Source of the DNA: Alcaligenaceae bacterium
GTDB taxonomy: Bacteria > Pseudomonadota > Gammaproteobacteria > Burkholderiales > Burkholderiaceae
DNA: 5,498 bases
Assembly (NCBI GenBank): GCA_947372575.1
Contig: CANBUF010000156.1
Location: 1-5,498, forward strand
Direction: 5' to 3'
The notes under the pieces are model-generated. The model was not told where the DNA came from. It did not search any database and was given only the letters and a program-made list of their open reading frames with translations. The position numbers were made by a program, and so were the translations under genes. Shown here piece by piece: positions 1 to 5,498 of the stretch. Positions within the stretch are counted from its first letter, which is position 1. The number at the start of each line of letters is the position of its first letter.

Positions 1-338
1 CCCCGGTTGCACGCCTTGACCTCGTAGACGCAAGCGGTCCCAAGGTATTCAAAACAGGCGAGCAGGTATATAAAGCAGTCTGTGCGAGCTGCCATGCCGC
101 TGGCGTGGCAGGCGCGCCAAAATTTGCAGATGAGGCAGCCTGGGCTCCACGCAACAAGACCGGGTTAGACGCCATGGTCAACAATGCGATCAAGGGTAAA
201 AACGCGATGCCTGCAAAAGGTGGCAATCCTTCACTGGATGACTTTGAAATCTCCCGTGCAGTTGTTTACATGGCAAATAATGCCGGTGGTAAATTTGCCG
301 AACCCGCAGAACCTGCCCCAGCAGCGCCTGCCAAGTAA
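1..338 (+). CDS. Cytochrome c5-family c-type cytochrome, 3' part (5' end outside window)
   Basis: A small periplasmic haem protein that carries electrons in the respiratory chain. The open frame enters from the window edge (first complete codon at position 3) and ends with TAA at 336-338, giving 111 visible residues. The haem-attachment motif CASCH is encoded at 81-95 (Cys 81-83, Cys 90-92, His 93-95). The distal Met ligand is most likely in AMPAKGG (Met codon 207-209), followed by a helix with AVVYMANNAGG, the usual end of class I cytochromes of the c5 type. The tail (EPAEPAPAAPAK) is Ala/Pro-rich and probably disordered. The extra Cys pair that some c5 proteins carry after the Met ligand is absent. 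A GTG at 105 lies after the haem motif, so it cannot be the start. The signal peptide or membrane anchor, and any second haem domain, would be upstream. The family call is firm; the exact electron partner is unknown. Confidence 0.9.
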   Translation, partial: PVARLDLVDASGPKVFKTGEQVYKAVCASCHAAGVAGAPKFADEAAWAPRNKTGLDAMVNNAIKGKNAMPAKGGNPSLDDFEISRAVVYMANNAGGKFAEPAEPAPAAPAK

Positions 339-353
339 ACTATTTTCAGCTTA

Positions 354-390
354 AGGTGTTGTCGCTACGGTGTTCAACACCTGTGCGACA
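354..390 (+). other. Overlapping alternative hairpins after the cytochrome gene
   Basis: AGGTGTTG (354-361) can pair with CAACACCT (375-382), giving an 8-bp stem with a 13-nt loop. TGTCGC (360-365) can instead pair with GCGACA (385-390). The arms overlap at 360-361, so the two full stems exclude each other. The region starts 16 nt after the cytochrome stop codon and has no T-run, so it is not a rho-independent terminator by itself. It may protect the 3' end of the mRNA or be chance. No function is known. Confidence 0.35.
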
Positions 391-447
391 CACTAGACAG
401 AAGTTTTGCTACAGATCAAGATTCCAATTGCAGCGCACAAGCTGACC

Positions 448-485
448 AAAAAAAACGCACCTGACTTAATCGGTGCGTTTTTTTT
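448..485. terminator. Bidirectional rho-independent terminator
   Basis: Eight A residues (448-455) and CGCACC (456-461) form one arm. The loop is ten bases (462-471). GGTGCG (472-477) and eight T residues (478-485) form the other arm. The result is a perfect 6-bp GC-rich stem extended by an A/T tract, readable in both directions. It lies 110 nt past the cytochrome stop codon on the plus strand and about 19 nt past the stop of the convergent dehydrogenase gene, so it very likely ends both transcripts. Confidence 0.9.
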
Positions 486-503
486 ATTCCACGAGCAGAC
501 GAA

Positions 504-2030
504 TCAGAGTCCAGTCCGAGTCTGCAACAGTGACATACCCAGCTGTACACGACGCTGCAACCACAGGCTTGGGCGATAGCGCGGGTCTCCCGTGACTTCC
601 TGCATATTTTTCAAAATTTCCAGGATTTGAGCGGTACCCAGCAGATCACCCAGAGCCAGGGGGCCTTTGGGGTAGCCCAGACCGAGCGATACCGCGCGAT
701 CAATGTCCCCGGGGGTCGCAATATTCTGCTGAGCAATATCGCAAGCGATATTCACAATCATTGCCTGCACACGCTGTGCAACAAAGCCTGCGGAGTCTTC
801 GATCACACTGACGCGGATGTTATCTCGACCCAGCAGCGCATGGGCGACTGTTTTCCACTTTTCGTGCGTTGCAGGCGAGACCATCAACGTGCGACGACGT
901 GTCTGCTCAAAATCATTCAGGGTATCCAGGCCTACGGTCCGAGCCGCGTCAAGCCCTTGCAATGCCACCTCAGTCGATACGTCACGTCCGTAAGGTGTCA
1001 CGACAATCAGACAGTCTGGTCCAGGCGTACTGCCCATCTGGAGGGTCGCGCCCAGACTGCGCAACAAATTGACCGCACGCGCATGGCCCAGCGCATGAGC
1101 ATGGCTGACCCAGACTTTAGCGACAGATTGCTGCTCTGGTGCTGGAGGCTCGATCACGACTTGCTTCTGACCATCGACATAATCATAAAATCCAGCTTGG
1201 GTTTTACGACCAAAAATCCCACCTGCGACGCGCACCGTTCCTATTGGCGAGGGCTTAAAGCGCGGCTCATCAAAGAACTGTCGATAGATTGATTCCATGA
1301 CGGCATGCGAGACGTCCAGGCCTGTCAAATCCATCAATTCGAAGGGACCCATTTTGAAACCGGCCTGTTCACGCATGATCGCATCGATCGTTGAAAACGA
1401 AGTCACGGCTTCTTGCGCAATACGTAATCCCTCAGTGCCCATTCCTCGCCCGGCATGATTGACGATAAAACCAGGCATATCCTTTGCCCGCACGGGCGTA
1501 TGGCCCATACGTTGGGTGAGTTCCATCAACGCGTCACCGACTGCGGGATCAGTCTTCAAGCCATCAATCACTTCGACCACTTTCATCAGTGGCACTGGGT
1601 TAAAAAAGTGATAGCCGGCGACACGTTCTGGGTGTGCGCATATGGCAGCGATCGAGGTGATGGATAAGGACGAGGTATTCGACACCAGAATGCAATCTTC
1701 AGAGACAACGGCCTCCAGATCGCCAAAAAATTTCTGTTTAATATCCAGTCGCTCAACAATGGCTTCAATGACCAAATCGCAATCCGACAAATCCTGAACC
1801 TGACTGACGAGATGGACATTGGCCAAGGCAGACTGCGCCTGCTCATCTGTGATTTTTCCTTTGGCTGCCAGTGTCGTCCATGTAGTCGCCAGACTTTCGC
1901 GCGCAGCTTCAAGCGCCTGAGGCTGCACATCAAACAGCCGGACAGTCAGACCTGCCTGGGCAGCAATTTGCACAATCCCACGACCCATTGCACCCGCACC
2001 TGCCACACCTACGACTCGTATATTTTTCAT
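504..2030 (-). CDS. NAD-dependent 3-hydroxyacyl-CoA dehydrogenase with two C-terminal domains (PaaH/HbdA-like)
   Basis: Predicted to oxidise (S)-3-hydroxyacyl-CoA to 3-oxoacyl-CoA with NAD+ in the cytoplasm, the third step of beta-oxidation-type routes. With the start used here the protein has 508 residues. Residues 11-16 (GAGAMG) are the Rossmann dinucleotide loop, and Asp34 (RLFD) fits NAD rather than NADP use. NTSS is at 118-121. The signature GYHFFNP at 139-145 holds catalytic His141, with Glu153 twelve residues on. PGFIVNH (186-192) opens the first helical substrate domain. Residues 415-465 repeat this pattern (GFVAQR, then GPLALGDLLG), so the C-terminal domain is duplicated, as in E. 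coli PaaH. The ATG at 2028-2030 is preferred because AGGA (2039-2042) lies 8 nt upstream; the earlier in-frame ATG at 2046-2048 has no Shine-Dalgarno sequence. No thiolase, hydratase or phenylacetate genes are adjacent, so the substrate cannot be fixed. Aromatic, short-chain or fatty acyl-CoA substrates are all possible. Confidence 0.93.
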   Translation of the reverse strand: MKNIRVVGVAGAGAMGRGIVQIAAQAGLTVRLFDVQPQALEAARESLATTWTTLAAKGKITDEQAQSALANVHLVSQVQDLSDCDLVIEAIVERLDIKQKFFGDLEAVVSEDCILVSNTSSLSITSIAAICAHPERVAGYHFFNPVPLMKVVEVIDGLKTDPAVGDALMELTQRMGHTPVRAKDMPGFIVNHAGRGMGTEGLRIAQEAVTSFSTIDAIMREQAGFKMGPFELMDLTGLDVSHAVMESIYRQFFDEPRFKPSPIGTVRVAGGIFGRKTQAGFYDYVDGQKQVVIEPPAPEQQSVAKVWVSHAHALGHARAVNLLRSLGATLQMGSTPGPDCLIVVTPYGRDVSTEVALQGLDAARTVGLDTLNDFEQTRRRTLMVSPATHEKWKTVAHALLGRDNIRVSVIEDSAGFVAQRVQAMIVNIACDIAQQNIATPGDIDRAVSLGLGYPKGPLALGDLLGTAQILEILKNMQEVTGDPRYRPSLWLQRRVQLGMSLLQTRTGL

Positions 2031-2038
2031 CTCTTGAT

Positions 2039-2042
2039 TCCT
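2039..2042 (-). promoter_or_regulatory. Ribosome binding site that decides the dehydrogenase start
   Basis: AGGA on the minus strand sits 8 nt before the ATG at 2028-2030. It lies inside the extra six codons that the upstream ATG (2046-2048) would add. This supports the shorter protein beginning MKNIRVVG, which also begins closer to the Rossmann strand, as is usual in the family. Confidence 0.65.
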
Positions 2043-2050
2043 ATCCATTT

Positions 2051-2077
2051 TTTATAATCATTGCTTCATGCATTGAA
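2051..2077 (-). promoter_or_regulatory. Weak candidate promoter for the dehydrogenase gene
   Basis: On the minus strand, TATAAA (2051-2056) matches five of six bases of the sigma70 -10 box. The upstream TTCAAT (2072-2077) is a poor -35 box with a short 15-nt spacer. Transcription would start near 2044, inside the longer ATG alternative, which agrees with translation from 2030. A short inverted repeat, ATGC-N7-GCAT (2068-2082), overlaps the -35 area and could be an operator or chance. Confidence 0.3.
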
Positions 2078-2143
2078 CGCATTTTGTGTGTACATTTTGC
2101 CTCAAATGCAACAATTAAGCGGACCGCCTGCATTCGAACTAAA

Positions 2144-2172
2144 GTGACGACAAGATTTCACATTTTGATAAT
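2144..2172 (+). promoter_or_regulatory. Candidate sigma70 promoter for nnrD
   Basis: GTGACG (2144-2149, four of six matches to TTGACA) and GATAAT (2167-2172, five of six matches to TATAAT) are separated by exactly 17 nt. The expected transcription start is near 2179, only about 8 nt before the nnrD ATG, so the mRNA would be almost leaderless. The -10 box forms half of a perfect 10-base palindrome, GATAATTATC (2167-2176), which might be a regulator site. The rest of the 156-nt divergent gap holds no open reading frame I would support. Confidence 0.45.
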
Positions 2173-2186
2173 TATCCAGAACGCTT

Positions 2187-3047
2187 ATGACAACCATGCT
2201 TTCAACAGGTTCACCCATTACAACGGCCCAGGTACAGGTCTTGTTTGCCAGTCGGGATCCGCAGGGTAACAAAGGGACGTTCGGGACGGCCGCCATCATC
2301 GGAGGCGCCACTGGCATGACGGGTGCCGCCATCCTTGCTGCGCGCGCAGCACTCAAAACCGGAGCAGGCAAAGTTTGCGTCGGTCTGGCGCAAACACCCT
2401 CGCCAGTCGCCTATGACGCCCAGTTCCCCGAACTCATGCTTCACACGGCGCCAGACCTGATTGCGCAGGCTGGCAATATTCAGGCCTGGGCTGCAGGCTG
2501 CGGTCTCGGGCAGGCTACCCAAGCGATAGGCTGGTTACGCCTGTTATTCATCTCCCGCAAAGGCGCACCGCTCGTACTGGATGCCGACGGCCTCAATGCG
2601 CTAGCGAGCGGCGCCGTATCCCCTTCGTGGGGGCGAGGCGAAGTGGTGCTCACTCCGCATCCCGCCGAGGCTGCGAGACTCCTACACCTCACCACGGACC
2701 AGATACAGCATGATCGGCCAGCGGCCGCACAAGCGCTCTCCAGTAAATATCGTGCCTGGGTTGTACTCAAAGGCGCAGGCTCGATTGTGTGCGCACCGGA
2801 TCAATCCTGGCAGATCAATACAACTGGCAACATTGGTCTGGCGAGTGGTGGCACAGGCGATGTCCTGAGCGGAATCCTCGTGAGCTTGCTCGCTCAGGGT
2901 ATGCCCATGCACATCGCGGTACCTGCCGGCGTATGGCTGCATGGCAGCGCCGCAGACCGACTGGTCCTGCGCGGAATCGGTCCGATCGGACTGACGGCTG
3001 GTGAGCTCGCTGATGCCGTACGCGATATTCGCAACCAACGGCCCTAA
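2187..3047 (+). CDS. nnrD: ADP/ATP-dependent NAD(P)H-hydrate dehydratase (YjeF C-terminal/carbohydrate-kinase fold), stand-alone
   Basis: Repairs hydrated NADH and NADPH (the S-NAD(P)HX forms) back to working cofactor in the cytoplasm, using a nucleotide as energy source. The 286-residue protein is the dehydratase domain alone, without the N-terminal NnrE epimerase domain that is fused to it in E. coli. Visible family motifs are GNKGTFG at 27-33, IIGGATGMTGA at 37-47, LDADGLNAL at 131-139, LTPHPAEAARLL at 155-166, VVLKGAG at 192-198, and the nucleotide/catalytic stretch NIGLASGGTGDVLSG at 215-229, whose Asp225 is the conserved catalytic position. PAGVWLHGSAAD (246-257) closes the ribokinase-like fold. 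An in-frame TAA at 2169-2171 limits the N-terminus, and ATG 2187 is the first start after it. No clear Shine-Dalgarno sequence precedes it. ATG 2196 is an alternative that would lose three residues. The M20 peptidase gene follows after 45 nt on the same strand, so the two probably share a transcript. Confidence 0.93.
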   Translation: MTTMLSTGSPITTAQVQVLFASRDPQGNKGTFGTAAIIGGATGMTGAAILAARAALKTGAGKVCVGLAQTPSPVAYDAQFPELMLHTAPDLIAQAGNIQAWAAGCGLGQATQAIGWLRLLFISRKGAPLVLDADGLNALASGAVSPSWGRGEVVLTPHPAEAARLLHLTTDQIQHDRPAAAQALSSKYRAWVVLKGAGSIVCAPDQSWQINTTGNIGLASGGTGDVLSGILVSLLAQGMPMHIAVPAGVWLHGSAADRLVLRGIGPIGLTAGELADAVRDIRNQRP

Positions 3048-3081
3048 TGATTCGATATCCAATTCACGACTGCCCTTTCAT

Positions 3082-3086
3082 GGAAG
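3082..3086 (+). promoter_or_regulatory. Ribosome binding site of the M20 peptidase gene
   Basis: GGAAG lies 6 nt before the ATG at 3093-3095, a normal spacing. It confirms the start. No promoter-like sequence or hairpin stands out in the 45-nt gap after nnrD, which favours read-through from that gene. Confidence 0.65.
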
Positions 3087-3092
3087 CTTAAT

Positions 3093-4244
3093 ATGTCTAC
3101 CCCTCATGTCACATCTGGCAACCCAGGCGAGGCCTTAGCACTGGCCGCAGGCATTCGAACCTGGATTGAATGTGAATCCCCCTCCAGTGATCCACAGGCC
3201 ATCGAGCGCATGGCGCAGCTGGTCGCAGACCAGGCGCGCGCGGCAGGCCTCACCGTGACCCTCACCCATGCGGGGCCCAAGCACTTGCCGATTCTCGTTG
3301 CGAGCAATCGTGCGCCAGGAGACGATCGACCAGGCATTCTGTTATTGGCGCATCTTGATACCGTGCATCCCATTGGCACACTGGACATCAATCCCTGCCG
3401 TATCGAAGATGACAAACTTTTCGGTCCCGGCAGTTTTGACATGAAAGGCGGTACGTTTCTAGCGCTGACAGCACTCGGTGAGTTTTCAAAAGCTGGCTCC
3501 ACCCCTTTGCCGGTTGACTTTCTCATGGTGCCAGACGAAGAAGTCGGCAGTCACGCCTCACGTCCCGCTATTGAGCAATACGCCAGACGCGCGCGATACA
3601 CCCTGGTCTGCGAACCCGCACGTCCGAATGGTGGCAAGTGCGTCACAGCCCGCAAAGGCACAGGGATGACAAAACTGACCGTCACGGGTCGCCCATCACA
3701 CGCGGGCATGCAGCATGAAAAAGGACGCAGTGCGATTCGAGAGATGGCGCACCAGATCCTGGCACTGGAAGCCATGACAGATTACAGCCGCGGCATTACT
3801 GTGAGCGTCGGAACAATCAAAGGAGGAACGGTGACCAATACCGTCCCCTCTCACTGCGAAGTCATGGTTGACTTTCGTATCCCCGACGCTGAAGCAGGAC
3901 AGGAAATCCTGGCACGCATGCAAGCCCTCAAACCCGTTGATCCGGACACGACGTTGACGATTGAGGTTGAACTCAATCGTCCGGCCATGGTCAAGACGCC
4001 CGCGACTCAAGTTTTACTCGACAAACTGATCGAACATGCCAGCGCCGCCGGCTTTACGCTCGAAGACGCACCTGTCACAGGTGGCGGCAGCGATGCAAAC
4101 TTTACCGCTGCGCTTGGTATTCCTTCGGTTGATGGGCTTGGAGCAGAAGGCGACGGCCCGCACACCCTTAAAGAATATATTTTTGTCTCGGCGTTGCCGC
4201 GTCGCCTGCAATTCTGGCGCAACGTGTTGAGCCTGCTTACGTAA
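3093..4244 (+). CDS. M20-family zinc metallopeptidase, glutamate carboxypeptidase (CPG2) type
   Basis: A two-zinc amidohydrolase of 383 residues that removes an amino acid, typically C-terminal glutamate, from an acylated or folate-like substrate. The whole M20 ligand set is present: His87 and Asp89 in LAHLDTVHP, bridging Asp116 in GSFDMKGG, general base Glu149 and metal ligand Glu150 in PDEEVGS, Glu174 in CEPA, and His357 in DGPHTLKEY. His203 in GRPSHAG is the residue that the lid/dimerisation domain (about 187-300) lends to the partner subunit's active site. GGGSDANF at 330-337 is also typical of the family. A Glu at 174, rather than Asp, is as in CPG2-like aminoacylases and carboxypeptidases. 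The N-terminus (MSTPHVTSGN) has no signal peptide, so the enzyme is predicted to be cytoplasmic, unlike secreted Pseudomonas CPG2. It probably forms an operon with nnrD 45 nt upstream. Related M20 enzymes (ArgE/DapE-like deacylases) are less likely given the motif details, but the true substrate cannot be read from sequence. Confidence 0.9.
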   Translation: MSTPHVTSGNPGEALALAAGIRTWIECESPSSDPQAIERMAQLVADQARAAGLTVTLTHAGPKHLPILVASNRAPGDDRPGILLLAHLDTVHPIGTLDINPCRIEDDKLFGPGSFDMKGGTFLALTALGEFSKAGSTPLPVDFLMVPDEEVGSHASRPAIEQYARRARYTLVCEPARPNGGKCVTARKGTGMTKLTVTGRPSHAGMQHEKGRSAIREMAHQILALEAMTDYSRGITVSVGTIKGGTVTNTVPSHCEVMVDFRIPDAEAGQEILARMQALKPVDPDTTLTIEVELNRPAMVKTPATQVLLDKLIEHASAAGFTLEDAPVTGGGSDANFTAALGIPSVDGLGAEGDGPHTLKEYIFVSALPRRLQFWRNVLSLLT

Positions 4245-4306
4245 AGATTGACGTCTACCCTCGGCTCAAATGAGCGACTGAAGCGTGTGACGCGCACATG
4301 TAACAG
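4245..4306. other. Convergent gene junction with only weak hairpins
   Basis: Sixty-two bases separate the stop codons of the M20 peptidase gene and rep. GCTC-AAAT-GAGC (4264-4275) and GCGT-GTG-ACGC (4283-4293) can form small stems, but neither is followed by a T-run in either direction. No rho-independent terminator can be supported here. Termination may be Rho-dependent, or the two transcripts may overlap at their 3' ends. Confidence 0.4.
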
Positions 4307-5498
4307 CTAGCCAGACTTGTTGAGCATCGCCTTGAGCATGTCCAGCCGGCTCTTCGGACTCATGGCTTCAGCCTCTGGTTGTTGATCCGGTGCCGTAGAC
4401 AAACCCATTTCTTCAATAAACCGCGAGGGTTCACGGAGCAAGTCTTCGCGCGCACGTCTGCGCTTTTTGCACCAACTCAGGTGCAAGCTGCGCTGCGCAC
4501 GCGTAATGCCCACATACATCAGACGACGCTCTTCCTGAATACGCAAGACCAAGGCATCAGCGGCACTTGCCGCATCAGTATCTTCTTCGTCACGCCCCAT
4601 GTGTGGCAATAGGCCCTCCTCGACACCAAGCAAATACACATGTGGGTATTCAAGACCCTTGGAGGCATGCAGGGTTGAGAGTTTGACCGCATCGGGTTCT
4701 TTTTCTTCACCACGTTCAAGCATAGTAATCAACGCCACATGCTGAACTAGATCGAATAAGCCCATATTATCTGCATCGGCCTTTCTCTTGAGCCATCCAA
4801 CCAGCTCCAGCACATTGTGCCAGCGACTCTGGGCAGGCTTTTCATCAAGCGTGTCGTAGAGATATCTCTCATACTGAATCGCACCCAGCAAATCATCGAG
4901 TATGTCGCCCGCAGGCTCGGCAGGTTGCACTTTTTGTCCGACTTCTGCCCGCCCGGCACGAATTTGAATGCGTGAAATAAACTCACCAAATGTTCTCAAC
5001 GGTTCGATCTGTCTGGCACTCAACCGCGTCTCGACACCTTGCTCAAATAAGGCCTCGAACAAGGAAATCTGCCTCTCTCCCGCATACTGACCTAAGGACT
5101 GCAAGGTGACCTGTCCAATCCCCCGTTTTGGAGTCGTGGCTGCGCGGATAAAGGCCGGGTCATCATCCTCGTTTGCAATCAGTCGTAAATAAGCCAGTAA
5201 ATCGCGCACCTCGGGCTTATCAAAAAAACTCTGTCCGCCTGAGATTGTGTAAGGGATATGAATGTTGCGCATAGCCTGCTCAACAATTCGCGCCTGATGA
5301 TTACCGCGATACAAAATCGCAAAATCCCGCCACTCTGCCTGCTTTTCAAAACGAGCTGCAGAGATCTTCATTGCAACGTTTTCGGCCTCTTCTTCATCGC
5401 TCGACATGGCAGTGACAGAGATTGCATCACCCGTACCATGCTCAGACCATAGTTTCTTTTCAAACAATTTGGGATTTTTAGAAATGACATGATTCGCT
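4307..5498 (-). CDS. rep: ATP-dependent DNA helicase Rep (UvrD/Rep superfamily 1), C-terminal part
   Basis: A 3'-5' single-strand DNA translocase and helicase that helps replication forks pass bound proteins and restart. The frame stays open from the TAG at 4307-4309 to the window edge, giving 396 residues, roughly from residue 290 of the 673-residue E. coli Rep. Resemblance begins at the edge (NPKLFEKKLWSE against NPHVFEKRLFSE in E. coli), so the TTG at 5465-5467 is not the start. In fragment numbering, YRGNHQAR (63-70) is helicase motif IV in domain 2A. GGQSFFDKPEVRDLLAYLR (87-105) follows, and the 2B domain lies at about 105-265. TLHASKGLEYPHVY (275-288) is motif V, and EERRLMYVGITRAQ (322-335) is motif VI with its arginine finger. 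Residues 301-320 are an Asp/Ala-rich insertion relative to E. coli Rep. The Walker A, Walker B and QNYRS motifs would be outside the window. UvrD or PcrA are less likely because of the Rep-like FEKRL/FFSRPE block and the short tail. Confidence 0.93.
   Translation of the reverse strand, partial: ANHVISKNPKLFEKKLWSEHGTGDAISVTAMSSDEEEAENVAMKISAARFEKQAEWRDFAILYRGNHQARIVEQAMRNIHIPYTISGGQSFFDKPEVRDLLAYLRLIANEDDDPAFIRAATTPKRGIGQVTLQSLGQYAGERQISLFEALFEQGVETRLSARQIEPLRTFGEFISRIQIRAGRAEVGQKVQPAEPAGDILDDLLGAIQYERYLYDTLDEKPAQSRWHNVLELVGWLKRKADADNMGLFDLVQHVALITMLERGEEKEPDAVKLSTLHASKGLEYPHVYLLGVEEGLLPHMGRDEEDTDAASAADALVLRIQEERRLMYVGITRAQRSLHLSWCKKRRRAREDLLREPSRFIEEMGLSTAPDQQPEAEAMSPKSRLDMLKAMLNKSG

Noticed and set aside
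105..338. GTG at 105 as the start of a 77-residue gene
   Set aside because: The frame is open upstream and encodes the haem motif CASCH at 81-95, so the GTG is internal.
627..1292. A 221-codon plus-strand open frame opposite the 3-hydroxyacyl-CoA dehydrogenase gene
   Set aside because: Its translation shows no recognisable family and is rich in Arg, Cys, His and Gln as expected for an antisense shadow. The minus-strand gene covers it entirely with clear motifs.
1812..2371. Open frames of 81-93 codons on either strand spanning the divergent gap
   Set aside because: They overlap the ends of two well-supported genes, have low-complexity or unrecognisable products and no ribosome binding site I could support. 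The promoter signals explain the gap better.
4264..4293. Hairpins at the M20/rep convergent junction as terminators
   Set aside because: The stems are only 4-5 bp and no T-run follows in either direction.
3104..4297. Minus-strand frames of 74-140 codons opposite the M20 peptidase gene
   Set aside because: All lie within or overlap a gene with a complete set of zinc ligands; their products look like reverse-strand translations with no domains.
5465..5467. TTG as the start of the rep gene
   Set aside because: Rep similarity continues upstream to the window edge, and the helicase N-terminal motifs would be missing; the gene is cut by the window.
1..5498. Mobile element, CRISPR, toxin-antitoxin, defence island or novel system
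   Set aside because: No transposase, integrase, direct-repeat array, tRNA end or small paired genes were seen. Every large frame belongs to a known housekeeping or metabolic family.

Overview
The window looks like an ordinary, densely packed stretch of a betaproteobacterial chromosome. The best guess is Burkholderiales, perhaps Alcaligenaceae. This rests on moderate GC content, a c5-type cytochrome with an Ala/Pro-rich tail, a roughly 508-residue two-domain 3-hydroxyacyl-CoA dehydrogenase, a stand-alone NAD(P)H-hydrate dehydratase and a Rep-type helicase. The taxonomic guess comes from recalled family resemblance, not from a search. No mobile element, CRISPR array, tRNA, rRNA or phage gene is visible.

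Layout from left to right: (1) 1-338 (+), the 3' part of a cytochrome c5-family gene, cut by the window edge. (2) 339-503, a gap with a small hairpin region and a near-perfect bidirectional rho-independent terminator (448-485) that serves the cytochrome gene and the convergent gene that follows. (3) 504-2030 (-), an NAD-dependent 3-hydroxyacyl-CoA dehydrogenase with a duplicated C-terminal helical domain. (4) 2031-2186, a divergent AT-rich promoter region with a good sigma70-like promoter facing right and a weaker one facing left. (5) 2187-3047 (+), nnrD, NAD(P)H-hydrate dehydratase. (6) 3093-4244 (+), an M20 zinc peptidase of the glutamate carboxypeptidase type, probably co-transcribed with nnrD. 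(7) 4245-4306, a short convergent junction without a clear terminator. (8) 4307-5498 (-), the C-terminal 396 residues of ATP-dependent DNA helicase Rep, whose N-terminus lies outside the window.

The genes do not form one pathway. The cytochrome belongs to periplasmic electron transfer. The dehydrogenase belongs to acyl-CoA (fatty or aromatic acid) oxidation. NnrD repairs damaged nicotinamide cofactors. The M20 enzyme trims amino-acyl or glutamyl amides in the cytoplasm. Rep acts at the replication fork. Only nnrD and the M20 gene look like an operon. I found no convincing undescribed system; the findings are mostly start-site, regulatory and domain-architecture points.
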